Origin: CAZAMB01 sp964501365
Lineage (GTDB): Bacteria; Planctomycetota; Phycisphaerae; UBA1845
Assembly: GCA_964501365.1 (NCBI GenBank)
Contig: CAZCST010000039.1
Coordinates: 186,001-250,000, forward strand
DNA: 64,000 nucleotides
Direction of reading: 5' to 3'
In this document: in pieces, positions 9,254-17,090 of the stretch
Numbering within the stretch: the stretch's first letter is position 1
How the letters are laid out: every line of letters begins with the position of its first letter
Notes under the pieces: model-generated
The model's input: only the letters and a program-made list of their open reading frames with translations
Database searches by the model: none
What the model was told of the DNA's origin: nothing
Program-made: the position numbers and the translations under genes

Positions 9254-9281
9254 AAAAATGGCACCGCCCCACCATTTTTGA
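9254..9281 (-). promoter_or_regulatory. Perfect 9-bp inverted repeat in the leader of the metalloprotease gene
   Basis: CAAAAATGG (9254-9262) and CCATTTTTG (9273-9281) form a perfect inverted repeat with a ten-base G/C-rich loop. In the minus-strand mRNA the hairpin ends right where the AGGTGAG ribosome site begins, so it could hide that site or serve as an operator. It lacks a T tract at the right side for a terminator. Confidence 0.5.
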
Positions 9282-9585
9282 ATGTGGGGACGCCGTCTAC
9301 AAGTTCATCGTATTGCCGTCCCCCCGCGGAACCCCTTGGTGGGCAACCACTGATTATGGCACGTTCTCACGCCTTTTCAAGAAAAAACGACGGACAAACC
9401 AGTAGCAAGAGCGGGGAAAGTCCACAAAAATCATGAAATACGATCCGTCAGTCAATTTCTTATAGGACAAAGAAGGCACTGCAACCACTATTGCCCAAGC
9501 GGTCACGAACTTGGACGCAATGATTGAGCGGGATTAGAGTTAACCAAGGGTCTGATTGAGTGTCTGTACGCGAGGAGGTGCGTTC
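9282..9585. other. Gene-free divergent spacer
   Basis: This spacer lies between the divergent metalloprotease and FlgT-like genes. I see no credible ORF or RNA gene. It must hold both promoters; the only clear element is the AGGAGG ribosome site at about 9570-9576 for the plus-strand gene. Confidence 0.5.
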
Positions 9586-10731
9586 ATGAAATTGGAAATG
9601 AGGGTTGTGGGCTTTTCCGTCTTGCTTGCCCTGTCGTTATCGGCATCAGTGTGGGCCATAGAGGAAATCGTTGAAGTACAGGCACAAGGCGAAGGGATGA
9701 GCGAACCATCGGCCATACAAGACGCCCTGCGGCATGCATTGGAAAAAGGCGGGAGCACGGAGATCAGTTCGCATAGCGAGGTCGAGAACTTTCAACTGAT
9801 CCGCGACACCATCTACGCGCGATCGGAGGGAATCATTTCGGATTACAAGATTCTTGAAAAAGGCGAAGGCGCTGGAGGAACTGTTTTCGTCAAGATTTCG
9901 GCGAAAGTGAACAAGAGTGCGATCGCAACGACCTGGGGCGAAGTGCAAAACGTACTCGACCAGGTCGGCCGGCCCGGCATTGCCATCAACATCCTTGAAC
10001 GTATCGATGGAGTCGTGCAGGACAGCAGCATCCTGGAATCGCAGCTTGAAAATCGGCTCCTCAAGGCAGGGTTCAACGTGTATGCCCGCCAGCAACTCGA
10101 AGAACTCGCGAGGAAAGAAGGCGATTCCGCCGCCGCCGAAAACAATGTCGCCAAAATGCAGGCAATCGCCAAGGATTTCGGTACGCAGATTTTCATTAGC
10201 GGGACCGCACAGGCCAACGCAGCGGGAGTCAACGAAGTCGCGGGGCAGCCGGTGGCTATGTACAACGGCGACGGCATGATCAAGATGTACCATACGGACA
10301 CCGCGCAACTTCTGGCCAGTGAATCGCTGGCGAATTGGCGAGGCGGGGCTCGCGGCTTTCAAACGCTTTCGCCGCAGGCGGGCAAGAAGGCGCTGGAAAA
10401 CGCCGGGCAGGAACTCGTCGACCGACTCTATGCCGACGTGATGAAACATTGGGCGACGCAAATCAGCGCCGGCGGCGAACTCGTACTCGAAGTCGAAGGA
10501 ATGAACGTGGGCGAAGCGATCAAGCTGAAGAAGAAGCTTGAAGCAATGGACCCCGATCGCATTCGCAACGTGAACTATCAGATGACCAAGGGTGTTGCCA
10601 CGTTTCGCATCAAAGCCAATATGACCGGCGAGGCCTTCGTCGAGCATCTGGTCGAGGGTGAATTTGCCAACATGATCGAGGTGATCGACCTCAAGACAAA
10701 CCGGATTCAGGCCAAGAAAAAAGGCGGATGA
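9586..10731 (+). CDS. Exported FlgT-N/CsgG-like protein
   Basis: The product has 381 residues, with a signal peptide (MKLEMRVVGFSVLLALSLSASVWA). Residues after it (EGMSEPSAIQDALRHALEK...ISSHSEVENFQLIRDTIYARSEGIISDYKILEKG) resemble the FlgT N-terminal domain, seen in flagellar T-ring and LPP20-type proteins. The middle (IAINILERIDG...LENRLLKAGFNVYARQQLEEL) resembles the CsgG/FlgT middle fold. No flagellar gene lies nearby, so a general envelope role is as likely as a motility one. The ATG at 9586 has AGGAGG seven bases upstream, which rules out the longer frame from 9556. ribH follows after three bases. Confidence 0.7.
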   Translation: MKLEMRVVGFSVLLALSLSASVWAIEEIVEVQAQGEGMSEPSAIQDALRHALEKGGSTEISSHSEVENFQLIRDTIYARSEGIISDYKILEKGEGAGGTVFVKISAKVNKSAIATTWGEVQNVLDQVGRPGIAINILERIDGVVQDSSILESQLENRLLKAGFNVYARQQLEELARKEGDSAAAENNVAKMQAIAKDFGTQIFISGTAQANAAGVNEVAGQPVAMYNGDGMIKMYHTDTAQLLASESLANWRGGARGFQTLSPQAGKKALENAGQELVDRLYADVMKHWATQISAGGELVLEVEGMNVGEAIKLKKKLEAMDPDRIRNVNYQMTKGVATFRIKANMTGEAFVEHLVEGEFANMIEVIDLKTNRIQAKKKGG

Positions 10732-10734
10732 TCC

Positions 10735-11226
10735 TTGCAGCCGGCTCGTCAGTCCAAGCACAATCTGAGTCCGGACGCGGGCAAGGGAATGAGCGTCGCC
10801 ATTGTCGTCAGCCGCTTCAACGAGTCGATTACCTCGAATCTGCTGTCGGCGGCGCTGCGGACACTCTTAGAGCACGGTTGCGACGATGAAAACGTAGTAC
10901 GCGTCGAGGTTCCTGGCGCGTTTGAGATTCCCTATGCGGCCGGCAAGGTGGCCGAATCGAAACGCTACGATGCGGTCATCTGTCTTGGCTGCGTGATTCA
11001 GGGAGAAACCCCCCACTTCGACTACATCTGCCAGTGGGTTGCGCATGGCGTTGGCCAGGTCGGACTGACCAGCGGCGTTCCTGTGATCTTTGGCGTCATC
11101 ACCGCCGATACGCTGGAACAAGCCATCGCCCGCTCGTCGAATAACGCATCCAACAAGGGCGCCGAAGCCGCTCTGGCCGCAATCGAAATGGCTCAACTGA
11201 CGCGAAGACTTAGAGTCGAGGCGTAA
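10735..11226 (+). CDS. ribH: 6,7-dimethyl-8-ribityllumazine synthase
   Basis: RibH makes the penultimate riboflavin intermediate from 5-amino-6-ribitylaminouracil and dihydroxybutanone phosphate. Recognisable segments are IVVSRFNESIT, VEVPGAFEIPYAA, CLGCVIQGETPHFDYIC (catalytic histidine equivalent in TPHFDY) and PVIFGVITADTLEQA, with a basic C-terminus. Length is normal. The first possible start is a TTG at 10735, with GGCGG in the upstream gene's end as a ribosome site. An ATG at 10789 (MSVAIVVSRFN) is a shorter alternative but would leave little N-terminus. No other rib gene is adjacent. Confidence 0.92.
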   Translation: MQPARQSKHNLSPDAGKGMSVAIVVSRFNESITSNLLSAALRTLLEHGCDDENVVRVEVPGAFEIPYAAGKVAESKRYDAVICLGCVIQGETPHFDYICQWVAHGVGQVGLTSGVPVIFGVITADTLEQAIARSSNNASNKGAEAALAAIEMAQLTRRLRVEA

Positions 11227-11260
11227 CGCCACGTTGCCATTCACAAGCGTTCATTGTTCA

Positions 11261-11291
11261 AAAAAAAGGCCGCTCCAAAAAAGGAGCGGCC
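11261..11291 (-). terminator. Intrinsic terminator for the secreted-protein gene
   Basis: A nine-base-pair perfect stem, GGCCGCTCC (11268-11276) with GGAGCGGCC (11283-11291), closes a six-base loop. Read on the minus strand it is followed by seven T residues (A at 11261-11267). It lies 102 bases beyond the stop of the minus-strand gene at 11393. It could also slow plus-strand transcription leaving ribH. Confidence 0.85.
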
Positions 11292-11392
11292 CAATTCAGT
11301 TCTTCTACTTAGCTATTCCAACCTCGGACCGGCCGCACGATCTTGCAGTGCGAAAAAATCCGAGCGATGGGGCGGGTGTTCATCGCCCAAGA

Positions 11393-12265
11393 TCAGTCGC
11401 TCAGACGCGCTTTGCCGCCGATCTGAACCGTCGCTCCAACAGATCCAATGGGAAGTGGCTGATTCTGCATATTGGAGATAAAGGACTCCGGTCCGGAGAC
11501 GACGTTAATCTTGAACGTGCCAGCAGCATCCGCGCTGGGTCGGAACTTCCAGGTTCCTGCATACTTGGGAGCGGCAACTGCAACCGTACCGTTGAAAAGG
11601 GTTCCACCGAGGCGCGAACCGCCGTGATCAGCGGCCTTAATTGCCTCATTTTCCGCGAACACATAATCCGGACGGGCTTCGTCAATGCGAACATCAGTCA
11701 TGGTCAGCGATCCGGCAGTTCCGCCGGTAGCTTCCAGCTTGATCTGATAGGTTCGCAAGTCAGCCACGTTTTGGACGTATACGTCAAAAACGTATTCACC
11801 ATTGGCCTGTCCTGCGGGAACAACAGAAAACGCCGCGCCCGTGGGTGAGTCCGGCTTCCGCGAAAGCAGGTGTGAAACACGTTGTGTCGCAGTCGCCGAC
11901 AACCCGGTGATGGTTGTCTGGCCATTCTGTACGGCGACAGTACCAACGCCGACGAGCTGACCATCAACGAGGATACCCAGCTGACCGGCCTTGCCAGCAT
12001 CGGCAAAGTTTCCGCTCAACGTCAGAGAAGAGCCATTGGCCTGGACATTGTCCACTTGATCAGCCACGATCGAGGCCTTGGGCGCGACGAAATACGTCTT
12101 GCCTTCGAAGGTCATCTGGTTGTAACCAGCAGCAGCCGTATTGCTGACCGCGTTGAAACTCAGCCCCTGGACCTTGTCGGCGCGTGGAGCGCGATCCTCG
12201 GCAAACGCCGTGGAGATCAATCCCAACACAACAAAACTCGGTACCACCAACATTGCCTTTTTCAT
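11393..12265 (-). CDS. Secreted protein of unknown function
   Basis: This 290-residue protein has a clear signal peptide, MKKAMLVVPSFVVLGLISTAFA. The mature protein is beta-rich with many Gly, Ala and Thr residues. The segment GEYVFDVYVQNVADLRTYQIKLEATGG...SLTMTDVRID resembles cohesin-type or PEP-CTERM-like adhesion strands, but I cannot name a family. No C-terminal anchor is visible. AAGGAAT lies eight bases before the ATG, and a strong terminator lies downstream, so it is a single-gene unit. The strong signals suggest high expression. Confidence 0.65.
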   Translation of the reverse strand: MKKAMLVVPSFVVLGLISTAFAEDRAPRADKVQGLSFNAVSNTAAAGYNQMTFEGKTYFVAPKASIVADQVDNVQANGSSLTLSGNFADAGKAGQLGILVDGQLVGVGTVAVQNGQTTITGLSATATQRVSHLLSRKPDSPTGAAFSVVPAGQANGEYVFDVYVQNVADLRTYQIKLEATGGTAGSLTMTDVRIDEARPDYVFAENEAIKAADHGGSRLGGTLFNGTVAVAAPKYAGTWKFRPSADAAGTFKINVVSGPESFISNMQNQPLPIGSVGATVQIGGKARLSD

Positions 12266-12625
12266 GGTTTATTCCTTATCCAAGAACACCTACCCGAACC
12301 GTAAAAGCCGACCGCCGGAAGGACGCGAACCCCCGCTCCGTCCGGTTCCCTTTTTGAATTACCTTTGTATGCGGCTTCTTCCCCAATGGACGCAGTTACG
12401 TCGCGCCGGACGTGTCCCATGTGGCACTAGGATACCCGACTTGGGCCGATAAGGTCAAGAGATTTCTTACCGTACTTTCGACTTTCTTGCGTACAGGCTT
12501 CAGTGTCAGTGTATCGAACAAGCCCTGTTCGGCACTCATGACCAAGCTGGGAAGTTCGTCATAACGGTTCCGTCAGCGTAAAATCGATCGACTCTAAGTC
12601 ACAACAAGGAAAGACTTTACGGAAT
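12266..12625. other. Gene-free spacer
   Basis: This stretch between two minus-strand genes contains no credible coding frame. A region near 12300-12350 rich in CCG/CGG can fold weakly, but it matches no RNA gene I know and has no T tract. Confidence 0.4.
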
Positions 12626-14362
12626 CTATCGAGGATGGTTGCGCTTCAGTTGTACCCGTAACCGCAAATCGTTTAGGGTAAAGCTGTTCACTATTCGGAG
12701 GGCTGTCGCACCCGCGCGTCGGGCGGTACGAATGCCAAAATGCATTTGCCCATATTCCTCAACATGATGGGCATCCGTGTTAATTACGAGGTCAACTCCC
12801 GCGGCCAGAGCCTGCCGGGAATGGATATCGCAAAGGTCGAGACGGTGCCAGTTTGCATTGATTTCCAGGATCGTAGCGGTGCGAGCAGCGGCGTTGACCA
12901 CAGCATTCATATCCATTTCCATGGCAGCTCGCTTTTGAATGAGTCGTCCGGTGGGATGACCGATAGCACTCACCCAGCGATTTTCGATGGCCGCCAGAGT
13001 GCGCTCGGTAGGACTAAGCCCCTTGGTGGACCGCGTGATTCCAGAGTGAATGCTGGCGACGACCCAATCGCAGGCGGCCAGAATCTCGTCGGGATAGTCC
13101 ATCGATCCGTCGGCCAATATGTCGCACTCACAACCCACCAGGATTTCAATTCCTTCAACTTGATTGTTTGCCTGGCGAATGGCCTTCATGTGATCGCGCA
13201 TTCGTTCGATGCTCAGGCCGTTGGCGATGGTGCTGCTCTTGGAGTGGTCGCAAACCGCAATGTACTCGTATCCGAGATCGCGGGCAGCGAGCGCCATTTC
13301 TTCGATCGTGAATCGTCCATCGCTGGCTTTGGTGTGCAGGTGCAGGTCGCCGCGAATGTCACTGAGTCGCACCAGTTCCGGCGTTGCCTTCAGGTCGAAT
13401 TCGCCGATGTCTTCGCGGATTTCGGGCGGGATATAGGGCAGGCCTAGCTTTGCATAGATTTCCTCTTCACTGGCCCCGGCAAGTCGCTTGTCGCCGTCCC
13501 ACAATCCGTATTCGTTGAGGCTCCATTTTCGGGCAACAGCCCGCTCCCGAAGTCGAACGCTGTGCTCCTTGGAACCCGTGAAGTACTGCAGCGCAGCGCC
13601 GTAGGATTCGGCTTCCACAGCGCGCAAATCAACTTGAATTTCGCCACCGGATTCCAGCTCGACGATAACGGAGGCCTTGGTCGGTCCGGAGGCCAGCACT
13701 TTTTTGACACCGTGAAACTTTGTAAAGGCCGCGACGACCGGCTCACAGGACGAGGCGGCACAGAGGATGTCAATGTCGCCGATGGTTTCCATTCCTCGGC
13801 GAAGTGAGCCGGCAATTTCCGCTCGCAGCACGCCGGGCAAGTCACGAACTTTTTGCGCAAAATCTTCTGCGGCGGGCAGCGCGATGCCGAGAGGGGTGCG
13901 CTCTCCAAAGCTTTCTTGAAACTTGAGTCCCTCGGCGATCTTCTTGACTGTGGCCGCCCCCATGCCGGGTAGTCCTTCCATCTCCCCGGAGCCAATGACA
14001 CGCTTGAGATCCTCAATGTCCTTTACACCCAATTGCGAGTAGACCAGGGCGACCTTCTTGGGCCCCATCCCAGGAATCTGCATGAGTTGGTTCAGGCCTG
14101 AGGGAAATTTCGCATTCAGCTCATCCAGCACGTCAATATGCCCTGTCGAGAGGAATTGTTGAATTCTCTGGGCGGTGCTCTTGCCGATTCCGGGAAGGTC
14201 AATAAGCCGGTTTTCCGCAGCGACAACTGCGAGGTCTTCGGTCACACCCCGGATGGTTCGGGCCGCCCGACGATAGGTGTTGACGCGGAATCCGTCGGCC
14301 CCATCAAGCTCCAGCAAGTCCGCAATCCGATCCAAAGCGCGTGCAAGGTCGCTATTCATCAT
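12626..14362 (-). CDS. polX: DNA polymerase X family with PHP domain
   Basis: Bacterial PolX is a gap-filling polymerase with an attached PHP exonuclease/phosphoesterase domain, used in base-excision repair. The N-terminal helix (SDLARALDRIADLLELDGADGFRVNTYRRAA) is typical. Helix-hairpin-helix units follow: LIDLPGIGKSTAQRI, LMQIPGMGPKKVALV and MEGLPGMGAATVKKI. The palm has GSLRRGMETIGDIDIL with the paired aspartates and EIQVDLRAV with the third. The PHP metal sites appear as GDLHLHTKASDG, VCDHSK, ASIHSG, IGHPTG and INTDAHH. I place the start at 14362, which fits the family N-terminus and lies seven bases after a TACAAT box; an ATG at 14380 is the alternative. Confidence 0.93.
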   Translation of the reverse strand: MMNSDLARALDRIADLLELDGADGFRVNTYRRAARTIRGVTEDLAVVAAENRLIDLPGIGKSTAQRIQQFLSTGHIDVLDELNAKFPSGLNQLMQIPGMGPKKVALVYSQLGVKDIEDLKRVIGSGEMEGLPGMGAATVKKIAEGLKFQESFGERTPLGIALPAAEDFAQKVRDLPGVLRAEIAGSLRRGMETIGDIDILCAASSCEPVVAAFTKFHGVKKVLASGPTKASVIVELESGGEIQVDLRAVEAESYGAALQYFTGSKEHSVRLRERAVARKWSLNEYGLWDGDKRLAGASEEEIYAKLGLPYIPPEIREDIGEFDLKATPELVRLSDIRGDLHLHTKASDGRFTIEEMALAARDLGYEYIAVCDHSKSSTIANGLSIERMRDHMKAIRQANNQVEGIEILVGCECDILADGSMDYPDEILAACDWVVASIHSGITRSTKGLSPTERTLAAIENRWVSAIGHPTGRLIQKRAAMEMDMNAVVNAAARTATILEINANWHRLDLCDIHSRQALAAGVDLVINTDAHHVEEYGQMHFGIRTARRAGATALRIVNSFTLNDLRLRVQLKRNHPR

Positions 14363-14369
14363 GCCGGAA

Positions 14370-14375
14370 ATTGTA
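14370..14375 (-). promoter_or_regulatory. Putative -10 box placing polX on a leaderless transcript
   Basis: TACAAT on the minus strand ends seven bases before the preferred polX ATG, with no Shine-Dalgarno sequence between. Transcription would then start at or next to the initiation codon. No good -35 hexamer is seen. Confidence 0.4.
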
Positions 14376-14606
14376 ATCATAGTGGGACCCGATTGCGCTT
14401 TATTCTGGTTTTTGTCGGTCCGCACTCAAGCGAGTAAAATGGCGAAATGAGGCGATCGGTGGTACGCAAGTTGCCAGCCCATTGTAGGGATGTAATTGCC
14501 ACAGTTTCCATGGTCGTAGGTGGACGGAAATCGTGACGTCAGCCAGTAATACTCTTTGGTAATCGACTCGATGATGGCCCGCTAACCTAAAGGAAAGGCC
14601 GAAGCT

Positions 14607-15749
14607 ATGAAAAAGATCAGATTGTTTACACCGGGGCCGACGATGGTTCCGGAGGACGTGTTGCTCGAAATGGCCCGCCCGATGGAGCACCATCGCACCG
14701 GCATCTATAAGGAGTGGGTCAAGCAGTCGCACGAGCTGCTTCAATACCTCTTCCAGACCAAGTCGATGGTCGTCACCATCACTGGCAGCGGAACGGCGGC
14801 GGCAGAGGCGGCCATCGTCGGCTGTTGCACCAAAGGTCACAAGGCGCTCGTCGTGGACAACGGCAAGTTTGCCGAACGCTGGGTCAAGGTTTGCGCGACG
14901 TTCGGCATCGAGCACACTCGGCTGCCGATTGAATGGGGCCGGGGAGCACGTGCTGCGGATATCCAAAAAGCACTCGACTCCGACAAGGCGATCGACACAG
15001 TAATCTGCGTCCATAGCGAAACCTCCACCACGGCGGTGTCCGACGTTGCAGGCATTGGCAAAGTTACGCGTGATCGCGGGGCGATTTTGATCGTGGACGG
15101 CATCACGGCAGTCGGCGCGATCCCCGTAAAGATGGATGAGTGGGGAGTGGATTGCTACATCACCGGCTCCCAAAAGGCGCTGATGCTTCCACCGGGCTTG
15201 GCGTTTGTGGCCGTCAGCGATCGGGCGTGGGAACGCATCGAATCGGGCAAGGCGCCGATTCTGTACAACGATTTGAAGGCATACAAAAAATCGCTGCTGG
15301 AGTGGGACGTACCCTACACACCCGCCATCACGCTTGTGCGAGGCTTGCTGTATGTACTTCGGGGTATCAAAGAACGCGGGCTGGAGAACATATGGGCTGA
15401 GACGACGGTGCTGGCTAACGCGACACGGGCGGCGACCGTGGCTCTGGGACTCAAGGTCTACCCGTCCGATCCCGCCGATTCGGTGACGGCGATGGTCGTT
15501 CCGCAAGGCGTGGACGAGTCAAAACTTCGCAAAACCATGCGGGAGAAATACGGATTCCAGATTGCCGGTGGTCAGGGTGACCTCAAAGGAAAGATCATCC
15601 GTTTCTCGCACATGGGCTATGTGGACGCGTTCGATACGATCGGCGTGCTTGCGGCACTGGAAATGACGCTGGCCGGTCAGGGTTACAAGTTTGCACCCGG
15701 CGCGGGCGTTGCGGCTGCGACCAAGGTGTTCACCGATTCGATGAAATAG
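14607..15749 (+). CDS. Class-V aminotransferase (serine/alanine-glyoxylate type)
   Basis: This 380-residue PLP enzyme belongs to the alanine/serine-glyoxylate and serine-pyruvate aminotransferase family. Marker segments are FTPGPTMVPEDVLLEMARPMEHHRT at the N-terminus, the phosphate-binding loop TGSGTAAAEAA, the cofactor aspartate in ILIVDGITAVGA, and the Schiff-base lysine in GSQKALMLPPG. The C-terminal domain has KIIRFSHMGYVDAFD. Substrate preference cannot be read from sequence; serine or alanine with glyoxylate or pyruvate is likely. AGGAAAGG precedes the ATG. The gene is followed at once by a promoter-like TATAAT for the next gene. Confidence 0.9.
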   Translation: MKKIRLFTPGPTMVPEDVLLEMARPMEHHRTGIYKEWVKQSHELLQYLFQTKSMVVTITGSGTAAAEAAIVGCCTKGHKALVVDNGKFAERWVKVCATFGIEHTRLPIEWGRGARAADIQKALDSDKAIDTVICVHSETSTTAVSDVAGIGKVTRDRGAILIVDGITAVGAIPVKMDEWGVDCYITGSQKALMLPPGLAFVAVSDRAWERIESGKAPILYNDLKAYKKSLLEWDVPYTPAITLVRGLLYVLRGIKERGLENIWAETTVLANATRAATVALGLKVYPSDPADSVTAMVVPQGVDESKLRKTMREKYGFQIAGGQGDLKGKIIRFSHMGYVDAFDTIGVLAALEMTLAGQGYKFAPGAGVAAATKVFTDSMK

Positions 15750-15753
15750 CGGC

Positions 15754-15759
15754 TATAAT
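15754..15759 (+). promoter_or_regulatory. Consensus -10 box, leaderless-type position
   Basis: TATAAT matches the sigma-70 -10 consensus exactly and ends six bases before the ATG at 15766. No Shine-Dalgarno sequence fits in between, so the mRNA probably begins at the start codon. Confidence 0.5.
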
Positions 15760-15765
15760 GAAGCG

Positions 15766-15960
15766 ATGTGCTCCCCGGCTTTTTTTGGAATCTGGTTCTG
15801 GAATGATTCGGCGCTTTGGATCATTGTAGTTGTGGGAGTCATGACGACATGGGCGGTTGGAAGCCGCCGGTCGCCGCGCACATGCCCGCGATGTCACGAG
15901 CATAACCGGGAGGCTGCGATATACTGCGCCCAATGCGGCGTAAAACTCCCTCAACGGTAA
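15766..15960 (+). CDS. Membrane-anchored zinc-ribbon miniprotein
   Basis: The 64-residue product has one N-terminal transmembrane helix (GIWFWNDSALWIIVVVGVMTTWAVG). It is followed by a two-knuckle zinc ribbon, CPRCHEHNREAAIYCAQCG (C-x2-C, then C-x2-C). The layout predicts a helix in the membrane with the ribbon in the cytoplasm. A similar small protein is encoded at 45320-45538. Function is unknown. The frame overlaps the first 28 bases of mutY. Together with the TATAAT placed just upstream, this argues that it is a real gene and that mutY is co-transcribed with it. Confidence 0.65.
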   Translation: MCSPAFFGIWFWNDSALWIIVVVGVMTTWAVGSRRSPRTCPRCHEHNREAAIYCAQCGVKLPQR

Positions 15961-17090
15961 GACGCGGAGAGAAGCAGACTAGCGTCCGCGCGGATTACCG
16001 GGATTCAAATCAATCCAGAAATCGAGCCTACATTCGTCGGCGACTGCTCCATTGGTACGACAGGAACAAGCGCGACCTGCCGTGGCGGAGGCGGGAATCC
16101 GATCCGTACGCGCAGTGGGTCGCGGAGATCATGCTCCAGCAGACTCGCGTAGAGACAGTGCTTCGCTATTACGAGCCGTTTCTTGCGAAGTTTCCAACGT
16201 TTCAATCACTCGCCAAGGCACGACATCAGGACGTCCTCAAGATGTGGGAAGGCCTTGGATACTATCGGCGCATCCTGCATCTACACCGGGCCGTCCAGGG
16301 ATTGTGCAAGAGTGCGCTGGACATTCCCCTGTGCGCGGCGGGTCTGCGGGAACTCTCCGGTGTTGGCGACTACACGGCGGCGGCGATTGCTTCCATTGCG
16401 TACGGAGAGCCGGTCGCCGCCGTCGATGCCAATGTCGCCCGCGTAGTCGGCCGATTGCTCGACCTCGAAGCAATCAATACGGTCAGCGTGCGAGCCGCGA
16501 TTCAAAATGAAGCGAACGAACTACTCTCAACAAAACGACCGGGCGATTTCAACCAGGCATGGATGGACTTGGGAAGCAGCATTTGCCTGCCGCAAAATCC
16601 GCGCTGCGCGATTTGCCCTTTGAGGGCCTATTGCATCACCGGCAACAACCCCTGCACATCACGCTTACGAACATCGTCAAAGGCAAAGCCAGTGGCGTGC
16701 TCGACCGCGGTCGCCCTGCTTACGCACAAGGAGCGAATCCTGGTCAGACGGCGACCGGAGGGAGGATTGTGGTCGGGCCTTTGGGAGTTTCCTTCCATGG
16801 AACTGCCGAAGGGAAAGGGGTCATCAAGCCTGCATCAAATTGCAACGGCCCATTGTCTGCCTATTACGAATCATCCACGAAAAGTCGGAATCGTTCGTCA
16901 TCAACTCACACACAAGAGCATTTGCTTCCATATCTTCGAAGCGGAATTGGATGACAGGCCGCGAACGGAAAGATCAACTCGCTGGGTGACGCAGGAGGCC
17001 TTCGAACGGCTGCCAGTATCGACCGCTCATCGACGCATTCACCGATTGTGGAAGGAATTCAGATCGCGGCACGCACCGGACCGCGCGTGA
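15933..17090 (+). CDS. mutY: A/G-specific adenine glycosylase
   Basis: MutY removes adenine mispaired with 8-oxoguanine. The 385-residue product shows the catalytic Glu65 in AEIMLQQTRVET, the helix-hairpin-helix LSGVGDYTAAAIAS at 141-154 and the catalytic Asp165 in AVDANVARV. The iron-sulfur ligands are Cys218, Cys225, Cys228 and Cys234 (C-x6-C-x2-C-x5-C). A C-terminal NUDIX-like domain for 8-oxoG recognition follows (ILVRRRPEGGLWSGLWEFPSME, then HQLTHKSICFHIFEAEL). The N-terminal 30 residues are basic and poorly conserved, so a later start is possible. Its last 117 bases overlap the convergent glycosyltransferase gene. Confidence 0.93.
   Translation: MRRKTPSTVRRGEKQTSVRADYRDSNQSRNRAYIRRRLLHWYDRNKRDLPWRRRESDPYAQWVAEIMLQQTRVETVLRYYEPFLAKFPTFQSLAKARHQDVLKMWEGLGYYRRILHLHRAVQGLCKSALDIPLCAAGLRELSGVGDYTAAAIASIAYGEPVAAVDANVARVVGRLLDLEAINTVSVRAAIQNEANELLSTKRPGDFNQAWMDLGSSICLPQNPRCAICPLRAYCITGNNPCTSRLRTSSKAKPVACSTAVALLTHKERILVRRRPEGGLWSGLWEFPSMELPKGKGSSSLHQIATAHCLPITNHPRKVGIVRHQLTHKSICFHIFEAELDDRPRTERSTRWVTQEAFERLPVSTAHRRIHRLWKEFRSRHAPDRA

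Noticed and set aside
12300..12350. tRNA-like fold
   Set aside because: GGTTC and stem fragments are present but no acceptor stem or anticodon arm can be drawn.
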